A stretch of DNA of 64,000 nt from Dama dama (GCF_033118175.1 NC_083693.1:23404481-23468480); one strand, 5' to 3'; counted from the first letter of the stretch, positions 11,251 through 23,178 are shown. Made by a program: numbers and translations. The notes: generated from the letters alone by a model not told the origin.

Positions 11251-13202
11251 GGTGGATAAGGTAACTTATTCATTTTATCCTGGAGTTTCCCTTAAGATGC
11301 AGTGAGATAGAGATCAGGAAAATGATGCGGTTTATCAGTTAAACACTAGCTCTGGGGAGCAATCATGAACCAGTCCCCTCTGGGGAGAGTGGTGGAGGAG
11401 GGGAAGCAGGGGGCAGGGGGGTAAGGCTCTCAGGGAAGCAGCATTACATCTCAGTGAGTGTCCAGTGTTCTGTCTCTCCCTCTCTTTACCTTTCTAGCCA
11501 TGGGTTCACCTCTCCTTCAGCACCAGCTATGATTAAAAAACCATGCTGAGAAATCATCAGAAGGAGGGAAAAAAATTTACAAACTCATTTGCATTTTAAT
11601 GAATTTTTAATTGAACCAAAATCTGTTGTTTCTGTTTAAAGATGCAGCGCTGACTTTGTGGTCTCTGCTGCTGTGGGCCAGGCAGGAACTTAATGTGATA
11701 AAAACAATGATAATGCTAAGCTTAATTAGGTTTGAAATCTTGTCTAGAAAGGCTGCTTGGAATCTGGGAACGGCAAGCGTTTGCCAGCAGCAGGCTGAGA
11801 TGCCAGAGTGTATTGGTAGATACCTTCTTCCTAAAACCACCAAGAAGGCACCTAGATCAGCCAGAGTGGGCCTCAAACACCCTCTCCATCATAGTGATTT
11901 TGGGTTTTTAAGTGTGAAAGTCAGACAAGCCCAGCGAGTGGGAGGTGGACTCTAGATTTCCGCCCTGACTTTGGGTTTTGTTTTGTTGATTTTTTTTTTT
12001 TTTAATCATCAACGGCTTCACTCTTTCTTTATATCACTTAGCAGAGTCCCACTGAGATGCAGAGATGCTGGTCAAGGTGATCTGTGTACCCTTTGGGACA
12101 AGGCATTGAAAGGCAACCGCTGAAAAGAGTTGCTAATGGTCAGGGATTTTATACTATTTAGATGTGAACACATCATGTTTCCATGGATGCTGACAGGAGG
12201 CATGACACTCCTGGGTCAGAGACAAAGGACTTTATCACTCATAGCAAAATGTAGCCAGAGCTTCATGTTTATACCAGTTCCCTGGGACCTGTGGTTCCAT
12301 GGAGGTAAGGGGAAGTGACACAGGTGGGCTTGAACGGCTGCTTCACAGACACTGAAGTATGTTACACTTTGTGCCTGGAGGACTCATCCCTTTTACAGGG
12401 AGGGGAAGAAAGCTGGGTTTGGGGAGAGCGATGCTACCTCATCCCTTAAGGTTACTGGTTGCAGACACAGCCCTGGGAAGTAACCCAGGTCGGAGCAGTC
12501 GGGGCCTTGCACTCCTGGGCACCTTTAGCAAGAACATGCAGTGATGCTCAGGGTCCGTGGTGGGTTGCAATTCCAGCCACCATGCCTATGTGCTACTTCT
12601 ACAGTCTACAGCATTGTCTCAGTGGATTTGAAGGCAGTGGGCATAGTAGGTATATTGGGAAGAGGTTTGCTTCTTTACTGGAAAGGAAGGAGGTGTTTGT
12701 TGAAATTATTACCCAGGCAGTCCCCTGTTTGTTTGTTTTTGTTTTTTGTATTTTTGCAGTACAGAAAATTCGGGAGTTTTAACTGATGAGTACCTCTCCA
12801 CTCCAAATTTCTCCATTTGCTCCAAACATCCTGCTTGCTTTCTCTCCTCCCTTCCTCACTAGTTCTGTATCCCTCGGCCCCAGCAGTCAGATGTAAGCCT
12901 GGTTCACCCCAAAGTGATGACCCCAGGAGAGCCAGAGGAAAAGATATCACATATTTGGCTTTGAAGACTAAAAAGCCACTGCCCCAGAGGTGGCAGGAAA
13001 ATTTTGGAAGGATGTTTGTTTACCAAGCATCTGTTTCTTCTCCAAACACAGACTACACAACAACTCCATAGACTGAGGTGAGGAGAGAATAATCAGAGAA
13101 GAAGAAATAGGTGTGGGGCCCTTAGGAACTGTCCCTCAAGTTGAGTAGGGGATGCCTACTCAATAGAACCATCAGATAAATTTAGGGATAAGCTATAAAA
13201 GG
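11251..13202. other. repeat-poor unique stretch
   Basis: Nearly 2 kb without a ruminant repeat. Holds a T-tract (about 11975-12004), TTTG-rich sequence near 12727-12760, and the AT-rich cluster described separately. Short open frames here have no recognisable features. Confidence 0.5.
11565..11830. other. candidate conserved non-coding element
   Basis: AT-rich patch with the octamer ATTTGCAT at 11587-11594 next to TTTTAATGAATTTTTAATT, then gcttaattagg near 11719, followed by GC-balanced non-repetitive sequence. Homeodomain/POU-like sites cluster in a repeat-free interval. Regulatory function is inference only. Confidence 0.25.
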
Positions 13203-14525
13203 TAGTTTCCATTCCAATCCCAAAGAAAGGCAATGCCAAAGAATGTTCAAACTACCGCACAATTGCACTCATCTCACACACTAGCAAAGTAATGCTCAAA
13301 ATTCTCCAAGCCAGGCTTCAACAGTACATGAACTGAGAACTTCCAGATGTTCAAGCTGGATTTAGAAAAGGCAGAGGAACCAGAGATCAAATTGCCAACA
13401 TCCTATGGACCATCAAAAAAGCAAGAGAATACCAGAAAAACATCTACTTTTGCTTTATTGATTACACCAAAGTTTTTGACTGTGTGGATCACAACAAACT
13501 GTGGAAAATTCTTCAAGAGGTGGGAATACCGGACCTCCTTACCTGCCTCCTGAGAAAGTTGTATGCAGGTCAAGAAACAACAGTTAGAACTAGACATGGA
13601 ACAATAGACTGGTTCCAAATAGGGAAAGGAGTATATCAAGGTTGTAAATTATCAACCTACTTATTTAACTTATATGCAGAGTATATCATGCAAAATACTG
13701 GGCTGGATGAAGCACAAACTAGAATCAAGATTGCTGGGAGAAATATCAATAACCTCATATATGCAGATGGTACCACCTTTATGGCAGAAAGCAAAGAAGA
13801 ACTAAAGAGCCTCTTGATGAAAGTGAAAGAGGAGAGTGAAAAAGTTGGCTTAAAACTCAACATTCAGAAAACTAAGATCATGGCATCTGGTCCCATCACT
13901 TCCTGGCAAATAGATGGGAAAACAATGAAAACAGTGCCTGACTTTATTTTTCTGGGCTCCAAAATCACTGCAGATGGAGACTGCAGCCATGAAGTTAAAA
14001 GACACTTGCTCCTTGGAAGAAAAGCTATGACCAACCTAGACAGCATATTAAAAAGCAGAGACATTCCTTTGCCAACCAAGGTCCATCTAATCAAAGCTAT
14101 TGTTTTTCCAGTAGTCACGTATGGATGTGAGAGTTGGACTATAAAGAAAGCTGAGCACCGAAGAATTGATGCTTTTGAACTGTGGTGTTGGAGAAGACTC
14201 TTGAGAGTCCCTTGGACAGCAAGGAGATGAAACCAATCCATCCTAAAGGAAATCAAACTTGAATATTCACTGGAAGGACTGACGCTGAAGCTCCAATACT
14301 TTGACCACCTGATGCAAAGAGCCAACTCATTGGGAGACCCTGAAGCTGGGAAAGATCGAAGGCAGGAAGAGAAGGGGACGAGGATGAGATGGTTGGATGT
14401 CATCACCGACTCAATGGACATGAGTTTGAGCAAGCTTCGGGAGTTGGTGATGGACAGGGAAGCATGGCGTGCTGCAGTCCATGGGGTCACAGAGTCAGGA
14501 ACAACACTGAGTGACTGAACTGTAA
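13203..14525 (+). mobile_element. BovB LINE, 5'-truncated, 1.3 kb
   Basis: Starts inside the RT fingers-coding region and runs through the palm and C-terminal domain to the BovB 3' tail (about 14,520). It is one of three copies here that span the RT active site. Confidence 0.95.
13334..14518 (+). pseudogene. BovB reverse transcriptase remnant
   Basis: The reading frame encodes the RTE-type reverse transcriptase that would copy BovB RNA at a nicked target. Visible blocks include FIDYTKVFDCVDHNKLW (palm), the active-site region at 13760-13771 and YGCESWT. Defects: an in-frame TGA at 13334-13336, a TGA at 14228-14230, YADD changed to YADG at 13760-13771 (second catalytic Asp lost), and compensating small deletions of net -2 and -4 bases near 14330-14385. 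The N-terminal endonuclease is absent. Clearly dead. Confidence 0.93.
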
Positions 14526-14835
14526 CAATGGGAGCAAAATGGTGTTCTGGAAAGTGATGGTAGAGAGAACCTGAGAAACTCACACATTTTTTTAAGGTGT
14601 GCTGGGAGAGCTGAATTTTCCCCATGGCCTAAAGTCAACTTCCACAGGTTGCCCGATCATCAAGGTTGATGGGAGATTTAGTCCAGCCTGTGAGTTTCAA
14701 CTTGTCCTTGCTCTCCCTCATATTATATCCATCTTCCCTGCATGACTACCAGTTCTGAGGACTTCAAGTGCAGTATCAGAAAACAGCCTCACAGGACTGC
14801 GTACAGGTACATAAGGTCAAATCCCTGCGGGAGCT
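14526..14835. other. unannotated DNA
   Basis: Nothing recognised between the BovB tail and the CCAY array. Confidence 0.5.
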
Positions 14836-15285
14836 CACCTGCCACCTACCCATCCATGTGACTCATCCACCCACCTGCCTACCCATTCACCCAGCCATCC
14901 ATCATCCACCTACCCACTCACTCAACCATCCAACCACCCACATACTCACCTATCTACCCATTCATCCACCCATCTACCCATCCTTCCATCCACCTATCCA
15001 CCCACCCACCCATCCAACCACACACCTACCCACCCACTCAGCCATCTGACCACCCACCTACCCACCCACTCAGCCATCCAACCACTCAGATACTCATCTA
15101 CCTACCCATTCACCCACTCACCTACACCCTCATCTACCCATCCATCATCTACCTACACATGCATCCAACCATCTAACCACCCACCCATCCATCTAACCAT
15201 CCAACTACCCACCCACCCACCCGGCCATCAAATCACATGCCTACCCACCCACCTAGCCAACTGCCCACCCGCTCATCCATCCAAA
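14836..15285. repeat. (CCAY)n tetranucleotide minisatellite
   Basis: About 450 bp of degenerate CCAC/CCAT/CTAC units, almost free of G on the plus strand. The minus strand is therefore dense in GG pairs with short spacers. The open frame across it (His/Pro/Thr repeats) is a by-product of composition. Confidence 0.92.
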
Positions 15286-16203
15286 CAGTTCAGCCTGTCT
15301 GTGACTTATTTAGGTCACTCTGGTTCCATATAAAAAGGGACACCTGGGAAAAGGTGGGCCTGTGAGCATGGAGAGGAGAGAAGGATTTAAGAGGAGTTTC
15401 TTTTCCACGTTTACTCTAATCACTGAACTCTTTCTTGCCCCAAATCCTTTGAATGCATACGTCCTCTCATGCTATAGAAGCTCTAGGACAGAGGAGGGAA
15501 ACCAGGCCATTTTCACTGTGGCCCGGACTGGGAAACAGGACCATGTCTCAGACAGAGGAGTCAGAGCAGCTCTCCTGATTTGACAACTCTTCAAATGCAT
15601 CCCTTACAATAGTAAATCCAACCAGAGAGTCAATGACTCACACCAAATAAGCCTAGTTATTTTCAGTACCTCTCTTTTTATAAACTGGAAGTATAAATTT
15701 TTGTAATTTTCTGGTGGTCTACTGGGAATTTTCAAAGATAGGTATAGAAAGTATTCTGAACATTTTATTTTATTTCTTTCTAAATTAGGATACAATCTAG
15801 GGAAGGCAAAAATATAAAGAGTTGTCAGAGGAGATACTTGATTAAGATATTGTCACTGGATGCTTGAAAAATAATAATTAGCTACCTATTTATCAAGGTG
15901 ACTATGAAATATTTTAAAACAACAGGCTTATAAAGCATCTGAGCTCTTTTTATGTGATGAACCTCTGTTGTTTTATAATCAAGGACATAATAAAGTAAAC
16001 ATAAATCTCAGACAGAGGCATAGAAAATGATTCTGCTAAAACAAAGAACTTTGACTATCTAGGAAGACTGCACAGAAGATAAAGAATATTCTTTTATATT
16101 GTGATAATGACATCGGTCAGCAAATCAAGGAGGTCAGCCCTTCAAAGTCAAGAGAACTTTGACAAAATTGGACATTTTTATGGTTTCTTTTTAAGAGTCA
16201 GGT
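15286..16203. other. unannotated AT-rich DNA
   Basis: No gene or recognisable repeat. AT content rises toward the mariner. Confidence 0.5.
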
Positions 16204-16272
16204 TATTAGGTTGGTGCAAAAGTAACTGAGGTTTTGTATTGTTGAACTTTACCATTTGATATTGGAATATGT

Positions 16273-16488
16273 GGGCTTCTCTGGTGGCTCCTAGTGGTAA
16301 AGAATCCATCTGCAATGCAGGAGACTCAGGAGATGTGGGTTTGATTCCTGGGTCAGGAAGATCCCCTGGAGGAAGGCATGGCAAAACACTCCAGTATTCT
16401 TGCATGGAGAATCCCATGGATAGAGGAGCCTGGTGGACTACAGTCCATAAGGTTGCAAAGAGTTGGACGTGACTGAAGCAACTGAGCA
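16273..16488 (+). mobile_element. Bov-tA SINE in mariner
   Basis: Head gggcttctctggtggctcc through tail gactgaagcaactgagcatg, inserted just inside the left end of the mariner. Downstream mariner sequence resumes at gcattcttaaataaatgtgg. Confidence 0.93.
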
Positions 16489-16661
16489 TGAATGCATTCT
16501 TAAATAAATGTGGCTATGTTATATATCATTTTAATGCACATTTCTCACTTTGGTTTTTATTATTTTTTGCTAATGACTTATTACTTGCTGTTTATTGTAT
16601 ATCTATTTTAGACTGGGGAAATGATGTTAGGCAAAAAGCAAATTTGAGTGATTTTTTTTAA

Positions 16662-16909
16662 AGTAGCCTTTCCCTTCTCTATGGAGAAGGAAATGGCAAC
16701 CCACTCCAGTATTCTTGCCTGGAAAACCCCATGGACCGAGGAGCCTAGTAGGCTACAGTCCATGGGGTCGCAAAGAGTCAGACACGACTGAGCGACTTCA
16801 CTTCACTTCACTTCCCTTCTCTAAGCGATTTTCCCAACCCAGGGGTTGAACCCATGTCTCCCGCATTGCAGGCGGATTCTTTACCAGCTAAGCCACAAAG
16901 GAAGCCCTT
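16662..16909 (-). mobile_element. Bov-tA fragment, split by Bov-A
   Basis: The left piece agtagcctttcccttctct and right piece caacccaggggttgaaccc to gaagccc are one reverse-oriented Bov-tA head region within the mariner. It was later interrupted by a Bov-A monomer. Confidence 0.8.
16682..16813 (+). mobile_element. Bov-A monomer SINE with 10-bp TSD
   Basis: Starts tggagaaggaaatggcaacc and ends in a cttcacttcactt tail. Flanked by cccttctcta at 16672-16681 and 16814-16823. It lies inside an older Bov-tA, which lies inside the mariner. Confidence 0.93.
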
Positions 16910-16910
16910 C

Positions 16911-17976
16911 AAGTTCAAAATAGGTCGTAAAATAGCAGAGACAACTTGAAACATCAATAATGGCATTTGACCCCAAAACTGCTAATGAATGTACAGTGCA
17001 GTGGCGGTTTGAAGTTTTGCAAAGGAAATGAGAGCCTTGAAGATGAGGAGCGCGGTGGCCAGCCGTCAGAAGGTGACAACGACCGCCTGAGAGCATCATA
17101 AAATCTGATCCTCTTACAATTACACGAGAGGCTGCCCACGAACTCAACCCGGCCGTTCTGTGGTCATTTGGCATGTGAAGCAAAGTGGAAAGGGGAAAAA
17201 ACTCAGTAAGTGGGTGCCTCAGGAGCTGACCGAAAATTTAAAAGATCGTCGCTTTGAAGCGTCACTTCTCTTATTCTGTGCAATAACAATGACTGGGCGA
17301 CTTTCGCTTTCACTGTTTGGTGGTCTGCTGCCCTTCTGATCCACTAAACTTTCTGAATCCCAGCAAAACCATTACTGAGAAGTATACTCGGCATGTTGAT
17401 GAAATGCACTGAAAACTGCAACCCCTCTCAGCTGGCACCGGTTACCAGAAAGGGCCCGATTCTTCTCTGCAACAGTGCCCGACTGCATGTTGCACAACCA
17501 CTGCTTCAAAAGTTGAAAGGATCAGACTATGCAGTTTTGCCTCATCTGACTTATTCACCTGCACTGAAGTTGCATTGAAAGTTGCTCAGTTGTGTCCGAC
17601 TCTTTGCGACCCCATGGACTATACAGCCTATGAAATTCTCCAGGTCAGAATACTGGAGTGGGTGGCTGTTGCCTTCTCTAGGGGAATCTTCCCAACCCAG
17701 GGATCGAAACCAGGTCCCCCACATTGCAGGTGGATTCTTTACCAACCGAGCTATCAGGGAAGCCATATTCACCTCACCTCTCGCCAACCGGCTACCACTT
17801 CTTCAAGCATCTCAACAATTTTTTGCCGGGAAAATATTTCCACAGCCAGGAAGAGGTGAAAAATGCTTTCCAAGAGTTTGTTGAATCCCGAAGCATGGAT
17901 TTTTGCACTACAGGAATAAACAAACTTGTTTCATGTTGGCAAAACTGTGTTGATTGCAATGGTCCCTATTTTAATT
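16911..17976 (+). pseudogene. mariner transposase pseudogene
   Basis: Remnant of the transposase that cuts and pastes mariner at TA sites. The expected start codon reads ATA (about 16919), and TGA stops follow within about 20 codons. The central catalytic part that should hold the first Asp is deleted around 17290-17310, where the sequence jumps from an ...aataacaatgac segment to cactgtttggtggtctg. The C-terminal part resumes after the SINE at 17766 and ends at ttaattaataaa near 17980. No function is possible. Confidence 0.88.
17561..17765 (-). mobile_element. Bov-tA SINE in mariner, 9-bp TSD
   Basis: Reverse-oriented, tail at left and head ending atcagggaagcc. The direct repeat tattcacct at 17552-17560 and 17766-17774 marks the insertion point within the transposase region. 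Confidence 0.93.
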
Positions 17977-18056
17977 AATAAAGACATATTTGAGCCCAGT
18001 TATAATGATTTAAAATTCATGGTCTGAAACTGCATTTGTTTTTGCACCAGCCTAAA

Positions 18057-19654
18057 TATAAACCAAGGCAAACAGATCCCACTTTCCAAGTTGTGTCCTT
18101 CTCTTACCCTCATTTATATCGTAGAAATGAAAGCAAATAGGCACTTTCATTTCTGTCACTATGGCTCCTAGTATAATCTCAACCATCCGTATTAATTACG
18201 ATTTCTAACTAAAGTAACTAACTTCTATTTCACAGAGGAAATTATGGGGTAAATTATCTGAGGACTGTCAGTCATATCCAAGCACTTTAGCAGACTAACA
18301 GAACTTGTGATACATACAACACAATTTTATTAGCCACAGATGCCACTTTTACAATTTAAAATGAACATATTTATTAACGTGACCCAAAGATTTAGCTGTA
18401 CAGCTTATAAAAATGAGGAGAAAAAGCACATAAACTTTAAATCATAATTTATAACCAAGTCTCATCATTCTATATTACTTTGAAATAATCTAGATATCTA
18501 AGAGTTATCCATTAATTCGTTCACTGTGATATGTGTCTAAACTTTTAATTCACCTAAAGATGCTGGAAGTTATGTCTAAATGGTTCCATACAAAATATAA
18601 TTACTGTTTATAGGAAGAGTTGGTCAGATAATCACTCAGTTTAGTTGAATGCAAATTCACATTTTTCATAATCTTAAACCTCATTGGGAATAGTGCTAGC
18701 TGTATAAAGTCAGGAGACTCAGATTTTTTTGTTGAAAAAACAAACCTAAGTAAAATAAAATGTACTGTTATTTCACTTAACACCAATCAACAGAGAAAAG
18801 ACATAGCAAGTGTTTCTTGTGATTTGCCAAAATTTACTGTAATTATGTGAGTTTGGTTCCCTAAAAGGTTTCTGAGCTAACAATTTATGTAAGATGGATT
18901 TTCTCAGACTCTAGCACATTGAAGTATCAGAAATTCAGTGTTTCTATTTCCTGAGAATTTTAAGAATATTCCACATATGCAATGATTTGTGTTTATAACA
19001 AGCACTCCTATAACCTAAGAAGCATAATTCATATCCTCCAAAAGTAGGAAAATATTTTATACTCTTGCAAATGAAAAGTCAAGGCCTTTGTCATGGACAG
19101 TCATATAGAGTATTTGTAGCTCCAGCTCTACAACTTAAGCTAGAAGTCAAAAGTAAATGTAGAAACACAAAAACTCACTGGTCCAGATTTAAAAGAGCTA
19201 GTCTCCTCCCGTATGGGCTGAAATTCTTAATTGATCAAAGCTTCAAATAGACAAATAGAGCAACAAACTAGGTAGAAACAAGTCTCCTGTTTCTTCCAGT
19301 AGAGACTTCACCATCCCTCTACAGAGATTACACATGGTCAAGTCATAAAACCCAAACTCCAATCATTACTGCCACCCCAGGGATTCACTTATTGGTGCCA
19401 AGTGAACCAGAGACAGGCAACGTATCAAACAGGTAGAAAGGAAAAGCTTCCTCTTTCTGCATTTCCTCTTGACTGACCTTCGTGTTCAGAACAAGGTTCC
19501 GCTGCCGTGACCGAGGCACACAGGCAGACTCTGGGGAGTGGGTCCTCTGTGATATAAGGCGACACAAGTGGTGTGTTGATCGCGGTGCGACGCTCTTAGA
19601 GTGACAGAGCCCATGCTGACCTGGGAGCCAATTAACACATGCCCGAGGCAATAC
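18057..19654. other. unannotated AT-rich unique DNA
   Basis: About 1.6 kb with no recognised repeat, RNA or gene. Only short chance frames are present. Confidence 0.5.
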
Positions 19655-19879
19655 GGGCTTCCTAGGTGCCTTAGTGGGTAAAGAATCTGACTGTAATGCA
19701 GGAGACACACGAGACACGGGTTTGATCCCTGAGTCAGGAAGGTCCCCTGGAGGAGGGCCTGGCAACCCATTCCAGTGTTCTAGCCTGGAGAATCCCATGA
19801 ACAGAGGAGCCTGGTGGCCTACAGTCCATAGGATCACAAAGAATCAGACATGATGAAGTGACTGAACACGCATGCACGC
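19655..19879 (+). mobile_element. Bov-tA SINE
   Basis: Head gggcttcctaggtgcc through the Bov-A core (ggtggcctacagtccatagg), ending in a cacgcatgcacgcatgc alternating purine-pyrimidine tail. Confidence 0.93.
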
Positions 19880-20334
19880 ATGCTAAGCCAGTAGAGAAGG
19901 AGGGTTCCCCCATGGACTGAGAGTTGGTAGGGAGGTCAGGCAACTTCCTACCCAATGTTGTCATCTGCAGGAGGGGAAACTGGGTCCCTAAGAGGCCAAG
20001 ACTCTCATCCAGGGTCCCACACCAAGTTACAGGTAGTTTTAAGACCAGAAAATGCAGACCTTCTGTCTTCTAATCTTCATAGTCAGTGATGTTCATAGTA
20101 AGTTATGTCAGGTAGCCAAGTTATTTTTCTGGTGCTGAAACCCCCTAAAATCCTCACAGGTATTCAACACCCTGGCCAGTTATTTTCACTGCTTTTGTCA
20201 TTATTGGGGTCTTTGAGTCTGTAGAAATTTGAGAGGAAAGTCAGGTACTGTGTGCTCAGAAATGGTCTGCTTTTTTGGATTAAAGATAATTATAATAATA
20301 GAAATTCCATTCACTGAGTCCTTTTTGTAGGCTC
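19880..20334. other. unannotated DNA, possible MIR scrap
   Basis: About 19960-20060 weakly resembles reverse MIR (ggggaaactgggtccc). Otherwise nothing recognised. Confidence 0.35.
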
Positions 20335-20545
20335 GATATTCTACTATGGGCTTTACATTGGTTCTCTAGTGCAATCCTTTACAATAACCCTTCAAGGAAG
20401 GCACAGTCATTGCCATTTATAGATGAGGAACCTGTGACATGTAATAGGAGAGGAATCAAGGCCAAGGTTTCACAGGATTAAATGGCAGTATTGGGATTTG
20501 AACTGGGATCAGTCTGATTCTTGAGCCTGCACTGTTACCACTTTT
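20335..20545 (-). mobile_element. MIR SINE
   Basis: tttatagatgaggaacctg followed by gcagtattgggatttgaac and gcctgcactgttaccac match MIR in reverse orientation. An ancient mammalian SINE. Confidence 0.8.
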
Positions 20546-21821
20546 CAAGAATATTAAGTCAAGGTTCTGGCAAGTTTTGCATGTCGAGTTGTTCAGTCTG
20601 GATATTATCTTCTAGGCAGACCTTTTTCAAAACTTGTTCTATAAGATCACCTTGAGATTTTATCAGATGTTACAGAGGGCAAAGAAAGTAGATTTCTGTA
20701 GCCCAAGTCATTTAGAAGACTGCCAAACCCAGAGAAACAGGTCTGTGCACTCCCTTTAATATGCCACTACGCATGGTGAAACACAAAGAGAGGATCTGAT
20801 TTGTAGCCTCTTCCCCAAACTTACTTGCCCACATTTTCATATTTGGAATATCATCTGTGGACAGACTATGGTACTGGAGAGTCTTAGATAACTTCTGAGC
20901 AGAAACATAGTCAGATCTGTGTTTACAAAGGTATCTGAGGCAATGGATTCAAGAATGGACACAGTGGTAACCAGCCTATGGGAGACCAGCTAGGAAGTAG
21001 CTAATTCTACTGAGAGAGAAAGAAAAGGAAAAATAACTTCACTGATTCACCTGCTAATGGTACGACTGGGCTCCAGGAACCCAGAATACCATCATCTTCA
21101 AAATCCTCATCCAGTTAAAAAGCCATCCTGTTTGAACAGCACTTTGAAAACCATGGAGAGCTCTACGCACATACACACACACAGCGAGCAAAGACTAGAC
21201 ATCAGAGACTGTGAACGCACAGGCAGACTCCAGCCTGTAGTTCCTCTTGTGTCTGCATCTCAGCCCACTCTCTCTGTGTTGATCCCAGTTGTAAACTTGC
21301 ACAGTGCAGGAATGTAAGCTCCCATGCATCAGTCCAGCCACCAGGCTCACCGTGGACATTCAGCTGCCTTGTTGTTCACAGCTCCCTTGGATACCAAGAC
21401 CAAGCCTGTTCATCTGGGGGCGCCATCCTTTGGCAGAGTATATCCCTGGCACCAACCAATTCTCCAGCCACATGGAAGCACCCGAGGCAGTGAGTGGTTG
21501 CCACGGGTCTTTTCTTGCTTCTCTGGCAGGTGCAGTTGTGTGTGTTCAGTTCTTTGTATCTCATTACACCTCCCATCATCACATACCTTGCTGGATTCTC
21601 TGGATTGCGGGCGAGTTCTACTGAAAGCATGTCTAATTGGGAATATGTGAATATTTGGACCATTATTTTTTGTGATTTCCTTCTAGGGGTCTGTTAAAAC
21701 AAACCACAGCAGTGTGTAAGGGGAACACCTGGGCTCATGGTGGAGCCCATAGAACCAGAAAGAATGTATGGAATTTCCAACTCCAAGTCCTGATACCCAT
21801 GGACCTTGGGCAAATTACCAA
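20546..21821. other. unannotated unique DNA
   Basis: No ruminant repeat. Several overlapping open frames at 21304-21663 on both strands lack domain signatures and splice context. No gene is supported. Confidence 0.45.
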
Positions 21822-21949
21822 CCTGACTCAATGGACATGAGTTTGAGCAAGCTCTGGGAGTCGGTGATGGACAGGGAAGTCTGGTGTGCTGCAGTCCATG
21901 GGGCTGCAAAGAGTTGGACATGACTGAGCAACTGAACTGGACTGAACTC
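21822..21949 (+). mobile_element. BovB 3'-tail fragment
   Basis: Only the last about 125 bp of BovB, from tgactcaatggacatgag to the tail gaactggactgaact. Extreme 5' truncation. Confidence 0.85.
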
Positions 21950-22051
21950 TAAACTCCAATTTCCAAACATCAAAAACGGGAATGTTGGCATTCTTTCTAC
22001 AGTGGGTTTAAGGATTAAAAGAGGGTAAAGCATTCAGTTAATGACAGGGCC

Positions 22052-22375
22052 CAATGCTTCCCCGATGGCTCAGACAGTAAAGAATCTGCCTGCCATGAAG
22101 GAGTCCTGGGTTTGATCCCTGGGTTGAGAAGATCCCCTGGAGAAGGGAATGGCTACCCACTCCAGTATCCTAGGCTTCCCAGGTGGTTTCAGTGATAAAG
22201 AATCTGCCTGTGATGCAGGAGATGCAGGCTTGATTCCTAGACCAGGAAGATCCCCTGAAGGAGGGCACGACAACCCACCCCAGTACTCTTGCCTGGAGAA
22301 TTCCATGGACAGAAAAAGGCTACAGTTTATGAGGTTACAAAGAGTTGGTCACAACTGAACAACTAACACTTTCAG
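22052..22375 (+). mobile_element. tandem Bov-tA SINE (two heads)
   Basis: The first head and Bov-A start (22052-22170) break off at ccactccagtatcct, followed directly by a second full head (aggcttcccaggtgg) and Bov-A with tail. This is the head-repeated Bov-tA arrangement also seen at 23179. Confidence 0.9.
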
Positions 22376-23165
22376 TGTCTGTTCACAGAATGGACTTGGT
22401 GCTGAGTCCAACTGGCTTCTGCTTTTGGCACAAATTTATTTCTTATTTCACTTTGCTTTTGCCTGTCAGTTAGTCCCCATTCAGGTCCAGTGGTTCTGAT
22501 GGCCAGGAGACTGCCATGGCTAACTTATCTAGATGCTCTAGCATCTGGATATAGTTTTAGCCATATCTGATTCGTATCTCCACTTCAGGGACTTAAATGA
22601 AAATTGCTATGAGTATCAGCTCCATCAACTCTGGGAATTGCTGGGCTCCAAACTCTTCCTCCAGGGAGGCTTTCAGCAAGATAACTTAGGTTATCATACA
22701 GCTAATGTTTAGTCAACACCTGCTGTGTGCTAGGCATTATGCTCTGTTCTTTCACAAGTTATTTCACTAATGTTACAGAAAATGACAATTCTATGGTACC
22801 ATCAATAGCTTGAGGTAGCATTTATACATATGTGTCCAATCCTAGTTGGGCAGATTTCTCTTTTCCACTTTTAGGGGTAATATTCAATATATTTATCAAT
22901 GTACACAGCTTGGGAGCCAATCAGAATGAGGCACCAGGGGGGTCTCACTTGGGAGGGTGAACTTGAGGAGAGCAGTTATTTACCAGCTGGAATAAAAATA
23001 TTTTAACAATTCAATCTTCAATATTTTAACAATTGATATGGCTAATCTGGGTCAGCCTGGATGAATATTAACCCCATCATTCTTCCCAATGACTCCAACA
23101 CTGGAGAGATGGTAAAGTATTTCTTTGCCTCCTTCAGTTGCTGTTAGGGGGAAAATGCAGAAAAT
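22376..23165. other. unique DNA with MIR-like piece
   Basis: About 22690-22820 (ctgctgtgtgctaggcatta) resembles reverse MIR. A gcaccaggggggtc motif at 22931-22944 has weak CTCF-core character. No gene. Confidence 0.4.
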
Positions 23166-23178
23166 ACTACCCTTGGGG

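Larger units (their letters stand above)
16206..18056 (+). mobile_element. mariner (Tc1/mariner) DNA transposon, degraded
   Basis: The left inverted repeat begins ttaggttggtgcaaaagtaa after a TA (16204-16205). The right end, tttgcaccagcctaa (to 18055), is its diverged inverse. Between them lies a mariner body broken by Bov-type SINEs at 16273-16488, 16662-16909 (itself split) and 17561-17765, and lacking an internal segment near 17290. It resembles the irritans/Hsmar1-type mariners known in ruminants. Mobilisable ends remain, but there is no source of transposase. Confidence 0.9.

Noticed and set aside
10818..11273. intact BovB protein gene
   Set aside because: Although open for 151 codons, it covers only the C-terminal domain. 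The catalytic core and endonuclease are missing.
13864..14625. 253-codon minus-strand open frame
   Set aside because: It is the exact antisense of the BovB reverse transcriptase. Similar antisense frames occur opposite other BovB copies.
14768..15049. His-Pro-Thr repeat protein
   Set aside because: Direct translation of the CCAY simple repeat. Nothing indicates a gene.
14836..15285. possible CRISPR array
   Set aside because: Degenerate 4-bp units without fixed repeat-spacer structure, in a vertebrate genome.
16206..18056. domesticated mariner transposase
   Set aside because: Start codon lost, early stops, catalytic deletion and three SINE insertion sites exclude a conserved protein.
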